Origin: Mycoplasmopsis alligatoris A21JP2
GTDB lineage: Bacteria > Bacillota_I > Bacilli_A > Mycoplasmatales > Metamycoplasmataceae
Assembly (NCBI RefSeq): GCF_000178375.1
Contig: NZ_ADNC01000007.1
Coordinates: 1 to 64,000 of the forward strand
DNA: 64,000 bases
Direction: 5' to 3'
Shown here one piece after another: positions 8,991-20,926 of this stretch. Within the stretch, counting starts at the first letter, position 1, and every line of letters starts with the position of its first letter. The notes beneath the pieces are model-generated. The model searched no databases. It was given only the letters and a program-made list of their open reading frames with translations, and was not told the DNA's origin. Made by a program: the position numbers and the translations under genes.

Positions 8991-11900
8991 ATGAAAAAAA
9001 CTAATAAAATATAATTCTTTCAATTGGATCTGTTGCTTTAAGTACAGCATTTCCAATTATTACAATTTCATGTAAAAATAATTCTAATTCTTCTAACGAT
9101 ACTATAGTAGATAAAAAAGAAAATGATTCTAAAAATAATGAACCAGATCAAAATGATAAAGATAATAAACAACAAATAAAAACAGAAGATGAATCTAGCT
9201 TCTTTGAGCATAAAAAAGAATGATTAGAAGAAGCGATACGATACCAGCATACAATAAATCCACAACCGCAAAACATAAAATATGAAATGAACGCTTTTTA
9301 TTTAACTAAAAATATTAATGTTTTCTTAGACAAAAACATAAGTGATAAGCATTTAGAAAATTATGTAGAAACAACTTTAAAAATTAAAAATTTAAATAAA
9401 GCTAATAAGTATGATGACAAAAATACAAGTTTACACATTATTGCCAATAATGATAAAAGCCCAGAAACGGCAAGCATACTTCACAAATATAAAAAATATG
9501 TAACAGTAAATTTTAATAAAATAGACGCTTATTCATTAATAATTAAAGATAACAAAATTGTTTTAATTGTTAAGGATAAAGCAGCAGCTTTTTCTGCTTT
9601 AAGTACAGTACAATGAATTTTAGAGGAACTAAAAAATTCTGCGCTTAGAGAAGTTATTGTAAATGACTATGCTGATACAAAAATAAGAGGATTTATTGAG
9701 GGTTTTTATGGCGTTCCATGAACCTGAAAGGGTAGACAATCGTTAATTAAAATGTCATCTAAATACAAAACAAACTCATATATTTTTGCTCCTAAAGACG
9801 ATCCATATCATGCTGAAAAATGAGATGAAACATATCCAAATGAATCTTTAGCTAATATCAAAAAAACTGTCGACATAGGACATGATAATGGAGTTGAATT
9901 TACTTGAACAATGCACCCTTGAATTAATAAAAATAATGTAATTGATTTAAGTAATGACTTTAATAATGAATTAATTAAAGCTAAAGCAAAATTTCAGCAA
10001 TTATACGATATTGGAATAAGACAATTTGGAATTCAGGCTGATGATGTAGGAGGGCAGCCGGTTAATTTAATTGCCAAAATGATGCATGAACTAGTAAAAT
10101 GAGGAAAAAGTGAAGGCAGAAAAGTCAAACTTTGAACATTTTGTCAACCAAAATATGAAGGCACATGACTTTCTTGAAGTGGATCGTTTTTAGACCTAAG
10201 AAAATATCAAGATCAATTACCTAAAGATGACTTATTTATGTTTTATACTGGTACGTCAGTTTTAGCTCCTGTTAGCAAATATTCTACTGAGTGGTTTAAA
10301 AACAATTCCGATGCAAAAAGATCATCATTATTTTGATTGAATTGACCTGTAAATGATCCAGATTATACCGCAATAAATTTAGGTCCTGGAACAATGCTTG
10401 AATCTGATGTTCAAGCAGATTCTTTATCCGGAGTTGTAACAAATCCTATGCAAGAATTTGAATTATCTAAAATTTCAATTAGTTCTATTTCATCTTATAG
10501 CTGAAATATAAAAGGATATGAACCTTGAAAAGTATGAGAAAATGCATTTAAAAAAATAGAACCAGATGCACATGAAGAACTTAAACAACTAGCAAAACAC
10601 ATTACTTCAACAAAGAATCCTGATGGTGGATATTGAGGAGTAAATATAGATGATGAATCAAAAGATATAAGAGAAGAAATTGAAGTTCTTAAAAATAATA
10701 TATATTATTCAGAACTATTAAACTCTCATGCTTTTAAAAAAATAAGTCAAGATATGATTAAGACAAAACAGGCTTATGTTAACTTAATGTCTAAATCTAA
10801 AAACGACCAATTAAAAAGTGAAATCAAACTTTTCGGACTATCGTTAAGCCAGTTAAGTGAAAGTATAGATCTTGCTTTAAAAGCATATCAAGCTAAAAAA
10901 GAAGCTGATCAAATTAATACAAATAACAAATTAAAAGAAGCTAAAATGAGTGAAGCTAAGTTTTATGCTTCTAAGGCACTTGATTTATTTAACTTATCTC
11001 AAAAAGTAGAAAGATTTGATTTACTTGAAGGTTCAAAACCTTTAAATCAAAGAAAATTTGTAAAACCAGGAAGAGATTATTTAATACCATTTGCAAAAAT
11101 ATTAAAAGAAGCTATTTTAGAATTTGGTTCTGAAACTAAATTAGCTCAAAATTCTTTTAAAGAGTCTGGAATTGTAAATACGGGTAATTTAACTTCATCA
11201 TTTAGTGAATTTTATAACGATAAAAAACTTAATTTAGCTACAGATAATGATACAAAAACTGCAACCTGATCTAATAAAAGTGCTAGCTCAGAAGATTTTT
11301 ACCAATTAAATTTTGATTCTGCAACTAATATTACTCAAATTAAATTATTTACTGGAAGTGAGCATAAACAAGATTCAAATTGATTTAAAAAAGCAAAAAT
11401 AATTTATACAAGTGATAATAAAAATTGAATTGATGTTCCTAATGGAATAGTTGACAGATTAGATTCAGGTATTAATAATAATAGAATTTTAAAAACCAAT
11501 TTGTATAACGTTAAAGCTTTAAAAGTAGTACCTTGAGAAAACGATGCAAATAAAATAGCGCTTAGAGAATTTAGTATAAATGGTAGATTAACTGATAGTT
11601 TTGATGTAAACTTATTTGAAAATAAAAATATAAATCAAGGTCTTTATTATAACGGCGAAAACAAGGAAAAATTAGGAGCTTTTGTTAATAAAAACAATTT
11701 ATTTACTTATGTAGCAACAAAAGAAAATCCTAATATTTCATTAAGTAAAAATCAATATATTGGTTTAAAATTAAATCATATTTCGTTACTTAAAAATGTT
11801 GAATTTTTAGCAACAGGGAATAAAGATAAACTTAAAGTTCAAATTTCTGAAAACGAAGTAAATTGAACTGATCTAAATAACACTGACACTGCAAAAAATA

Positions 11901-12562
11901 AACTTGCTAAATATATAAGAGTTACAAATGAAACTGAAGCAAAAATTGAATTTAAAATTTCTAAATTTGTCATTGAATTAGAAAATAGTGATAATCAGAT
12001 TATCACTTCAAGTAATAAAAATGATCAAATAAATTATGAAAAATTAACAAATAATTCAACTCCTTTTATTTCAGATTCAAAACAAGGATGAATTGAATAT
12101 AAATCAACTTCACTTATTGAAGCAGAACAAAATAGATTAATTTTTGTTCAAGATCCTAATAAAATATCTAATGCTTTAGTAAGTGCACAAGTTTATAATA
12201 AAACCACAAAAAAAACTAGACAAGTAAACTTAGGGTACTTAGATAAAATCTATAATATTTTTAAACTTAAAAAAGAAGATGATTTGTTATTATCCTGAAA
12301 AATTACTTATGAAAATGACCAATTGACCTTGGTACAAGTTATAAAAGAAAAAGATAATTCTCCAGTAAACATTGAAAAATTAAAAAAATTAAGTGATTCA
12401 TTAATGACAATAGACACATTAAAAATAGAAAAAGACAAACTTAAAAGAATTCAAGAATTAAAACAAAGAGCAACACAATTATTAAAAGAAGATATTGGTG
12501 ATCAAAGTGAAGTAGATAACATTTTATGAGAACTAGAATTTTTAAGTGTTAATCTAAAATAA
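8991..12562 (+). pseudogene. Second GH84 lipoprotein, frameshifted in the signal peptide
   Basis: Paralog of the upstream GH84 lipoprotein (~1190 aa). The ATG at 8991 with GGGAG SD runs into TAA at 9012. All the rest, from ILSIGSVALSTAFPIITISC (lipobox TISC) to the stop at 12560-12562, is open in another frame. Adding one A to the AAAA run at 9006-9009 restores a normal signal peptide. The body keeps [12 protein letters not shown], the catalytic QADDVG and the F5/8-like region, so it looks functional if the shift is bypassed. Phase variation by slippage, recent inactivation or a sequencing error are all possible. No in-frame ATG lies before 9287, which would remove the export signal. Confidence 0.8.
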
Positions 12563-12569
12563 TAAATAA

Positions 12570-12598
12570 AAAATAGATCTCAAATCGATCTATTTTTA
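12570..12598 (+). terminator. Terminator after GH84-2
   Basis: Hairpin AAATAGATC / GATCTATTT followed by T residues. Confidence 0.8.
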
Positions 12599-12631
12599 TA
12601 TATTTTGCTTATTTAATTACGTCAAAAAAAT

Positions 12632-12653
12632 AAAAAAAACTAGCTTTGCTAGT
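12632..12653 (-). terminator. Terminator of the four-tRNA cluster
   Basis: On the minus strand, ACTAGC-AAA-GCTAGT followed by eight T, immediately after the tRNA-Thr CCA. Confidence 0.8.
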
Positions 12654-12659
12654 GTCTGG

Positions 12660-12732
<73 letters not shown>

Positions 12733-12736
12733 GTGG

Positions 12737-12809
12737 TGGAGGATAGGGGACTCGAACCCATGACATTCGCCTTGTAAGGGCGACGCTCTCCCAACTGAGC
12801 TAATCCTCC
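12737..12809 (-). tRNA. tRNA-Val (UAC anticodon)
   Basis: Acceptor GGAGGAT/ATCCTCC, anticodon loop CTTACAA, GGTTCGAGTCC T-arm. CCA encoded (12734-12736), one base upstream of tRNA-Thr. Confidence 0.95.
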
Positions 12810-12819
12810 AAAAAAATGG

Positions 12820-12892
12820 CAGTCTGTACGGGGATCGAACCCGTGTATGCATGGATGAAAACCATGTGTGTTAACCGCTTCACCAACAGACC
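12820..12892 (-). tRNA. tRNA-Glu (UUC anticodon)
   Basis: Acceptor GGTCTGT/ACAGACT with a G-U first pair, anticodon loop TTTTCAT, T-arm GGTTCGATCCC. CCA encoded at 12817-12819. Confidence 0.94.
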
Positions 12893-12900
12893 AAATATGG

Positions 12901-12972
12901 CGCCGATTAATGGGATTGAACCAATGACCAACTGGTTAACAGCCAGCTGCTCTACCGCTGAGCTAAATCGGC
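12901..12972 (-). tRNA. tRNA-Asn (GUU anticodon)
   Basis: Acceptor GCCGATT/AATCGGC, anticodon loop CTGTTAA, T-arm GGTTCAATCCC. CCA encoded at 12898-12900. First gene of the cluster. Confidence 0.95.
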
Positions 12973-12987
12973 GTGATTTGCTTAATT

Positions 12988-12993
12988 ATTATA
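12988..12993 (-). promoter_or_regulatory. -10 element of the tRNA cluster
   Basis: Minus-strand TATAAT (preceded by TTGT) about 15 bp before the 5' end of tRNA-Asn. Confidence 0.55.
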
Positions 12994-13038
12994 ACAACAA
13001 AAAATAAATATCAAATAAATTTTTTATTTTTTTTTATT

Positions 13039-13074
13039 GTGATTTTTTAAGTTTAATTTTTCATAAAAAATCAC
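13039..13074. promoter_or_regulatory. Perfect 11-bp inverted repeat upstream of first MIP gene
   Basis: Arms GTGATTTTTTA (13039-13049) and TAAAAAATCAC (13064-13074), 14-nt spacer, about 45 bp upstream of the MIP1 -10. It may be an operator or the remnant of a terminator. Confidence 0.35.
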
Positions 13075-13117
13075 TAATTATTTTAATTAAGAAAATATTT
13101 TTAAGATATATAGATTA

Positions 13118-13123
13118 TATATA
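13118..13123 (+). promoter_or_regulatory. -10 element of MIP1
   Basis: TATAAT 23 bp before the chosen ATG (13147), predicting a short 5' UTR of about 17 nt. Confidence 0.55.
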
Positions 13124-13146
13124 ATAAAGGAATAAAAGAGGTGAAT

Positions 13147-15429
13147 ATGATTAAGAAAAAGTTTATTTTAAAAAGTTTATTAACAAGTACTGCTATTAGT
13201 CCATTTATATTTATAGCATCTTGTTCATCATCAAATATTAATACTGATAACTCAACAAACAAGTCTAACGAAAAGAATTCAGAAGTTAAAAAAGAATTAG
13301 AAAATTTTGATATTAAAATAGCATATTCAGGACACGAACCACAACCTACAGTTTATGCCAACGAACCTTTAACTAGTGATTTTAAAAGTAATTTAAGTGA
13401 TGAAATTTTAAGCAAATATAAATTTGAAGTTATAGGATTATTAAATCCTAATGCTAAAGAAGGAACAGTTGAAGTAAAATATAAACTTGTAAATTTAAAA
13501 GATTCAAACGACTCTATTGAAAAAGTTCAAGTTGTTGGAGGTTTTTTTAAACATCCATTTGGCGTTTTTAGAAATGGTGATATAAGTAGCAATCACAAAT
13601 TAGCAATTACAGAAGGTGAATTGTTAAAATACACTTCTAAAACAAGACTTGAAAGATTTAATGAAGACAATGCTAAATATATGGAATTGTTAAAAAGACA
13701 AGATAGAGCTGCATATTTAAAAAACGATTTAAGTGATGAGCAAATAGCAAAATTAGATAAACAAGCTTTTGAAAATAATCAAGAAACGTTTAAAAACGCT
13801 ATGTACAAGGGATTTTCTGTTCCTTATTTAGATAAAAGTGGTAAAGCAATTGGTCTAAATTTAAATATGAGTGTTCAAGTTGGAAAAGGTCCTTCGCTAA
13901 TTGATGAATATGTTGATGAGCCTTATTCTTTAGGTTTAGCTAGAACTCTACCAAGTAAAACGTATAAACAAATTGGTTTACAAACTTATTCATTATATTT
14001 TAACAACCCAGGGGTATCTGCACAACATGGAACAACTTGAATTTTAGACTTTAAAAAACCAGAAGCTGGTAAATACCCAACAACATGATACTTTGCTACT
14101 AATGTGCATGTGGCTGATGGAATGAAATTTGTTGATGATAAAAATTATCCAACTCGTTCTAAAAAAGTTAAAACTAATACAGTTCAATTTTTAAGATTAA
14201 AAAACGATGTTGGAACTAGAACTACTTTTAGACCAACAAGATTTGGTGATGAATATGAAAACTGAGCATTTGGCGTTGAGAATAATCCTTTTAAAACAAT
14301 TTATATGGGATTAAACTTTTTAAAATCTTCACCTAAAGAATATTTAGCACCAGATTCTCCTTTTGCAGACACCGAAGAAATGGCTGATTTTGCAGTTTTT
14401 GAAGTTGACTTTACAAAATTTAACTTAAATGAAGTACGAGTTTATACTGCTGGAAAAGAAGTTGCAAAGAATTATAAAACTCATGAAGAACTAGCTAAGG
14501 ATATGACAAACGATTATGCTACCAAAACTAACGAACATATTAAGTTTTTATCTACTTCGTACTTAAAAGATTATGACAAAATCGGTCGACCTTTTGCAAA
14601 TCATCCTAAAGATCCTGTTTTTGCTAAAAATGGAAATAAAGTAATTGATGGACTATTTGCTTTAGGTTATCCTATAACCGGATTAGGTTCATGATTAGAT
14701 TTCTTTCTTGATAAATATGAAGATGCAAATGATCTTTCAGAAGCAAATAATTCATTAAGCTTATGAGTAAATGGTTATAGAAAATGATATAAAAAACTAG
14801 GCACAAGTGAAACAGCAGCTAATACTGGACTAAAAGATGAAGAACTTGACAAAGGAAATACTTTATCAACTGAATTAGGTTATAGAAGCTTTATTACTAG
14901 ACCTGGAATTTTAGACATGATGATTGGTAGTCCTTTTAGTAATAAAAGTCCATATGAATATCCAGCTGATGAAGATAAAATAAATGAATTGCCAGATTCA
15001 TTTGCTACTACAGACAAGCCAAATAATTTTAAAAATCGTTACTTATCTTATGGTATAAATTACTTTTTAAGACACTTTGCAGCTGGTGGTGGCGCAAGTG
15101 GAACTAGTGTTAGAAATCAAAAAAACGAACTAGTAGGAATTGTACATAGTTCAAGTCAATCGGCTCGAACATCGTTAGCATCAGCATTTAGAAGTGAAGG
15201 TGTAACATATAATGGTTATTATGGACCATATCAAATGGAAGAATATGATTTAATTTATGGTGGTGGAAAAAATCAAAGAAGCTCATATCGTGAAGCTTTA
15301 CAAAAATTATATGGAGATTCATATCAAACCAATTTATTTGACAAAGGTTTAAAACTAGAAAATGTTCCTCAAGAGTTCAAATTGTCTGATAAAAAAATAA
15401 ATCCTAGTGAATTTGATAATTCCATTTAA
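13147..15429 (+). CDS. MIP-family immunoglobulin serine protease lipoprotein, copy 1
   Basis: Surface serine endopeptidase of the Mycoplasma immunoglobulin protease (MIP) family, which in studied mycoplasmas cleaves host Ig captured by a MIB partner. It has 760 aa. Signal peptide with lipobox IASC, then an extended ~300-residue N-terminal domain, then a chymotrypsin-like triad: His321 in ATNVHVAD, Asp414 in ADFAVFEVD, Ser651 in GGGASGTSV. I prefer ATG 13147 because AGAGGTG fits as its SD and would overlap a GTG start at 13141. Three similar copies lie in tandem, but no MIB gene is adjacent; MIB homologues lie ~17 kb away on the other strand. Confidence 0.88.
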
Positions 15430-15480
15430 AAAATCACTTTTTACCAAAATAGCTTTAAGACAGCAAAATATGTAAATTTA

Positions 15481-15514
15481 AAAACTAGAAGTTAAAAAAA
15501 TACCTTCTAGTTTT
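15481..15514 (+). terminator. Terminator after MIP1
   Basis: Eleven-bp stem AAAACTAGAAG / CTTCTAGTTTT around an A-rich loop, with T-rich tail. Confidence 0.8.
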
Positions 15515-15641
15515 ATTTATAAAAAATATTAAACAAAACTTAAGATTTATGAAAAATTATAAACCTATAAAACGTTTATTTCAAAATTGTCTTATCTGGC
15601 TATTTAAGCAAATTTTATTTTTAAAAATAAAAGCAAAAATA

Positions 15642-15647
15642 TATAAT
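15642..15647 (+). promoter_or_regulatory. -10 element of MIP2
   Basis: TATAAT 31 bp before ATG 15678. It lies downstream of an in-frame ATG at 15549, which argues against that upstream start. Confidence 0.55.
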
Positions 15648-15677
15648 ACGCTTAAATATAAGAGTTATGAGGTAGAT

Positions 15678-18020
15678 ATGAAATTTAAAAAGAAAAATAT
15701 TTTAACTTTAATAAGTGTTGGAACTTTATTGTCGGTTTCAACTTTATTTGTTGCTTGTTCAACACCTGATACAAGTGCAACTAATAATGGAAAAGAAACT
15801 GAAAAGCAAGATGGAAAAAATGAAAAATTAAATTCAGGTGTTGCAAATAATCAAAATGAATCATCAGAATTTAAAGACTTGAATGTTGATATTGAATACA
15901 AAGCATTTGAACCTATTCCACAATTGTATGCAAATGAAACTACGACTTTTAATTATCAACCAAAAGCAGATGAAAAAATTTTAAAAGATTATGATATTTC
16001 AATTATTGGACTATTAAATCCTAGTGCAAAAAATGGAACTGTTGAAGTTAAATATAGAATAACAAGTAAAAAAGATAATACAAAATTTATTGAAAAAACT
16101 AAATTAATTACTGGTTTTATGACAAATCCTTTCGATAAGTTTCGTGGTGAAGATATTAGTTCAAATGATAAACTAAATGTATCTGAAAAATATAAATATG
16201 CTTCTAAAACAAGATTACAAAGATTTGATGAAGATAATGAAAGATATATGAATTTACTAAGAAGACAAAGAAGTTCAACATATACAGAAAATAATTTAAA
16301 GCCAGAAACAATAAAAGAATTAAATGAAATGGCTTTAAAAAATAATCAAGATACTTTTGAAAATGCAACATACAAAGGATTTTCATTACCTTTTTATGAT
16401 GAAACAACAAAAAAAGCAACTGGTTTAAGCGTTAATAAATCAGGAGAAACTGGAAAAGGACCTTCAAAAGTTGATTCATATTCAGATCAAGAATTTGCAG
16501 GCGGATTAGCAAGAACATTACCTAATGAAATCTATAAAAAAATAGGTTTACAAACTTTTTCACTATATATTAATAATCATGAATCAGGGAACAAATACAA
16601 AGCAAATTATGGAACAACTTGGATCTTAGATTATCAAAAAAGAGAAGATAATAAATACCCAACCAAATGATATTTTGCTACAAATGTTCACGTTGCTGAA
16701 ACTATGAGATTAAAAGATGAACCTTTATATAAAACCAGAACTGGAGAAACAACGAAAACTATTCAATTTTTAAGATTAAAACCCGATACTGGAATTAGAA
16801 CAACTTTAAAAACTAGTGCATATGGTGACATGTATGAAAATTTTGCTTTTGATACTGTTAATTCAAAAAATGAATCTGCTTTTAAAACAATTTACATGGG
16901 GCTAAACTTCCTTAAAACTTCTCCTAAGGATTACTTAGAACCTAACTCTCCATATAAAGATACTGAAGAATATGCTGATGTTGCTATTTTCGAATTAGAC
17001 TTTGAAAAAATTGATTTTGGTTCTGTAACTGTTGCAACAGCAGGACATAATAATGGTAAAAAATATACTAGTGCTGAAGAATTAGCTAAAGATATGACAA
17101 ATAATTATGCAAATACTCCAGATGCTCAAATTAAATTCATTAAAAATTCATATTTAAAAGACTATGACAAGATAGCTGTTCCTTTTGCAAACAATCCAGT
17201 AGATCCTGTTTATAAGAAAAATCCTACTAAAGAATATGATTCATTATTTGCTTTAGGTTATCCTGTAACTTGAAGTGGTTCATTCTTAGATTACTTTTTA
17301 GACCAATATGCAGATGAAGCTGACTTAAAAGCTGGTAAAACTTCTGTAAGTTTATGAGTAAACGGGCGTAGAGGTTGATACGGTAAAATGGGAAAATCTG
17401 AAACATCTGCAGCTTCGGGAGTTGATGAAAAAGCAGCATCAAGAGGAAATTATCTATCAACACAAATTGGTTATAGATCATTTATTGATAAACCAGGTAT
17501 TACTGATATGTTGATTAGTTCTCCAGTTAGTGGATATCATCCTTTTGAATACCAAGCAAATGAAAGTAAAAAGACTGATTTACCTGAAGAAGCTAATGGA
17601 GTCAAAAAACCTGATGGATTTAAAAACAGATACTTAAAATATGGAATTGATTATATGCTAAGACACTTTACTCCAGGTGGTGGTGCAAGTGGAACAAGCG
17701 TTAGAAACCAAAATAATGAAGTAGCTGGAATTATTCATACCGTTAATCCAATGGCATTAGTTGCTTTAGCAGATGCATTTAGATCTGAAGGAGTTGATTA
17801 TGGTGGATATTATGGACCATATGAGATGGAACAATATGATTTAATTTACGGTGGAGGAAAAAATCAAAGATTTTCTTATCGTGAAGCTTTAAAAGAAATT
17901 TATAAAGGTAAAAAAATAACAACAAATCTATTACCAAATGGATTAGAAAAAGAAAATATTCCTGAAGATTTTAAGTTTAAAGATAAAGTAAAATCTTCAT
18001 ACAACCCAGAAAATAATTAA
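15678..18020 (+). CDS. MIP-family immunoglobulin serine protease lipoprotein, copy 2
   Basis: Second tandem MIP-type Ig protease, 780 aa. Signal peptide starts MKFKKKNILTL and ends in lipobox FVAC. It keeps the triad: His338 in ATNVHVAE, an Asp in the ADVAIFELD segment, Ser671 in GGGASGTSV. An in-frame ATG at 15549 exists, but the predicted promoter at 15642, the GAGGTAG SD and the signal peptide all favour 15678. Similarity to its neighbours runs the whole length except for the variable linker after the lipid-anchored Cys, so the array grew by gene duplication. Its own terminator follows. Confidence 0.88.
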
Positions 18021-18023
18021 TTT

Positions 18024-18046
18024 AAAAAGGTGCATTGCACTTTTTT
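18024..18046 (+). terminator. Terminator after MIP2
   Basis: Stem AAAAAGGTGC / GCACTTTTTT with a 3-nt loop. Confidence 0.8.
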
Positions 18047-18151
18047 GATTGCCTTATTTATCTATAAACAAGGAAAATAAAGAAAAAAAATTAAAATATT
18101 TTAAATATTAATGATAATTTTTATAGTTTTAAAATACTAAGTAATATTTTA

Positions 18152-18157
18152 TATAAT
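18152..18157 (+). promoter_or_regulatory. -10 element of MIP3
   Basis: TATAAT about 40 bp before the MIP3 ATG, after the MIP2 terminator. Confidence 0.5.
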
Positions 18158-18195
18158 AAAAAAAATAAATACTTTAGATTAAGTAAGGAGTTTTT

Positions 18196-20535
18196 ATGAA
18201 TAAATCAAAGAAAAAAATATTAGCAATTTTTAGTGCATTAACTTTGAGTGCATTACCTATTTTTGCCATTGCATGTACAAGTGAAAAATTAGATACTAAT
18301 AGTTCAATAACAGAAAAAGGCGAAGAGTCAAAAGAAACCAACTCTTCAACTGAAGGTAAATCAGGAAACACAAGTGAACTTGAAAAACTAGATCTTAAAA
18401 TTAAATACAATAGTTTTCAACCAATAGCTTCATTAGATCCAAGCGAACCTTTAACAACTGATTTTAAAATTGATGCACCTGAAGATATTGCTTCAAAAGT
18501 AAAAGTTGAAGACATTAGATTGTTAAAACCTGACTACAAAGAAGGTACTTTAGAAGTTCACTATAAACTTGTTGATGCAAAAAATCCAAAAAACTTTATT
18601 AATAAAGTCGAAAAAATAACTGGATTTATTAAGAATCCTTTTGGTGTTCCTAAGGGCGCTGATATTAGTGGAAATCACAAACTTGATCCAAAAAGTTTAA
18701 CTTCTTATGCTAAAAAAACTCGTCTAGAACGTTTTGATTTTGATAATGAAAATTACATGCCATTTATTACACCTAGAGAAGGTGGAACCGGTAGTTCAGT
18801 TTATACTAAAAATGATTTAACTGAAGACAAAATAAAAGAACTAGATAAAAAAGCAAGAGAAAATAATCAAGATTCTTTTAAAAATGCTAAACTGAAAGGA
18901 TTTTCTATTCCTTTTGTAGATGAAAAAGGCGAAACTAAAGGGCTAAACGTCAACATCGGTACAGAAGTTGGAAAAGGTCCATCATTAATAGATTCTCACT
19001 CTGATGAAAAATACTCACTTGGTTTAGCTAGAACTCTACCAAATGATTTATATAAACAAGCTGGTTTACAAACATTTTCACTATATATTGTTAATCACGA
19101 TAAAGGAAATGAATTTACAAGCAATTATGGAACAACTTGAATACTAGATTATCAAAAAAGAACTGATGGAAAGTACCCAACGAAATGATATTTTGCTACT
19201 AATGTACACGTTGCTGAGGCAATGAATATACAAAATGAAAAAATTTATAACACTAAATCAAAGGATAAATCATCAACTTCTTTCCAATTTTTAAGATTAA
19301 AAAATGATGTAGGAACTAGAACTACTTTTAGAACTAGTGCTTACGGTGAACAATATGAAAATTGATCATTTGGTAATGAAAAAGATGCTTTCAAGACTAT
19401 ATATATGGGATTAAATTTCTTAAAGTCATCTCCAAAAGATTATTTAGAACCTAATTCACCTTATAAAGACACTGAAGAATTTATAGATTTTGCTGTTTTT
19501 GAAGTAGATTTTGAAAAGCTACCAATTAGTCCTACAGTTTGGAGCGCTGGTAAACCGGTAGAAAAAAAATATACTAGTCATGAAGACTTAGCAAGAGATA
19601 TGACTAATAACTATGCTGATGATAAAAATAAAGATAAACAAATTAAGTTTTTAAGTAACTCTTATTTAAAAGATTACAACAAAATTGGAGTACCGTTTGC
19701 AAATAACGATGTTGATCCAGTTTATAAAAAAGATCCTAATAAAACTTACGATTCTTTAATAGCAATTGGTTATCCTCTTACACAATCAGGTAATTTTGCA
19801 GATCACTTTTTAAGACCATATATTGATGAAGCCGACCTAAATGCCGGAACTCATTCGGTTAGTTTATGAGTTAATGGTAGAAGAAAATGATATGACAAAA
19901 TGGGTAAAAGCGAAACAGCACTAGCATCTAGCGTCAACGAAAACGAAGCTTCAAAAGGAAATTACTTATCTAGTGAGATTGGATATAGATCAATAATTAA
20001 CAAACCAGGATTATTAGATTCAATGATCTCTAACCCGTTTGTTAATAAAGGACCTCACACATACCCAGCATCAACAGAAAATAAAGGAAAACTTCCTGAT
20101 AATTATAATAATAGCCCTAATGCTCCTGAAGGGTTTAGAAATAGATACTTAGGATATGGTTTAAATTATATGATCAGACACTTTGCACCGGGTGGAGGTG
20201 CTAGTGGTACCAGTGTTAGAAATCAAAACAATGAATTAGTTGGAATACTTCATGTTTCTCACTCTAGCGCACTAACAAGCCTAGCAGCAGCATTTAGATC
20301 TGAAGGATTAGACTATAACAAGTATTATGGGCCATATAACATGGAACAATACGATTTAATTTATGGTGGAGGAGAAAACCAAAGATTTTCTTATCGTGAA
20401 GCTCTTAGAGAAATGTATAAAGAAAACAAAGAGTTAAAAACCGCTTTATTCCCTGATGGTCTAGACGATTCTAAAATACCAGCTGAATTTAAATTTAAAG
20501 ACAAAGTAAAAGCTTCAGACAATCCTGAAAAATAA
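18196..20535 (+). CDS. MIP-family immunoglobulin serine protease lipoprotein, copy 3
   Basis: Third MIP-type Ig protease, 779 aa. The signal peptide MNKSKKKILAIFSAL... ends in lipobox AIAC and is followed by a Ser/Glu/Thr-rich linker. Triad residues are His338 in ATNVHVAE, the Asp in DFAVFEVD, and Ser670 in GGGASGTSV. A strong SD AAGGAG lies six bases upstream of the ATG. The C-terminal block YDLIYGGG-NQRFSYREAL is shared by all three copies. All catalytic residues are present in each copy, so the three may differ in Ig class, cleavage site or timing; which one cannot be told from sequence. Confidence 0.88.
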
Positions 20536-20543
20536 TACAAATT

Positions 20544-20567
20544 AAGATGTGCTTAGCATCTTTTTTG
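20544..20567 (+). terminator. Terminator after MIP3
   Basis: Hairpin AAGATG / CATCTT with a T6 tail. Confidence 0.75.
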
Positions 20568-20593
20568 TTTATTAGTGATAAAATAAAAACACT

Positions 20594-20926
20594 ATGAACC
20601 AAGACAAAGAATATGAATTAAATAAAAATTTTTATTTAGCACAAAAAAACTTTTTAAATGAAATAAATAATGACATCGCAAAAGAAAATAATAAAAAATA
20701 TATTAAAAATTTAAAAACAAAAAAAGATGCATGAGTAGAAAAAAATAAAAAACTAATTTTATTAGTTGAAAAAAATAATAGTCCGGAAGACTTAGAAAAG
20801 TACATAAAAGACTATCATAAAGTTAAAAACGAATATTTAATACAACAATATATGTGATTAATTATTTTAATTGTTGTTATTGTTGCATTAATAATTGGTT
20901 TAGCAACTTGGTTGCTTAAAATTTAA
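20594..20926 (+). CDS. Hypothetical tail-anchored small membrane protein
   Basis: No family recognised. A 110-aa protein with a Lys/Asn/Glu-rich, probably helical N-terminal ~80 residues and a single C-terminal hydrophobic segment (LIILIVVIVALIIGL), ending TWLLKI. No signal peptide, so a cytosolic domain anchored by a C-terminal helix is likely. Two UGA Trp codons are used. No strong SD is visible before ATG 20594. It converges on the pseudouridine synthase gene; the two 3' ends overlap by 11 bp. Confidence 0.65.

Noticed and set aside
12816..13007. 63-codon plus-strand ORF over the tRNA cluster
   Set aside because: It is read through tRNA-Glu and tRNA-Asn genes on the other strand; base composition and cloverleafs explain it.
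15549..15677. Upstream ATG extension of MIP copy 2
   Set aside because: A TATAAT (15642) and SD follow it, and the lipoprotein signal peptide starts at 15678.
17227..17481. 84-codon minus-strand ORF in MIP2
   Set aside because: Antisense to a conserved protease region with clear homology to its paralogs.
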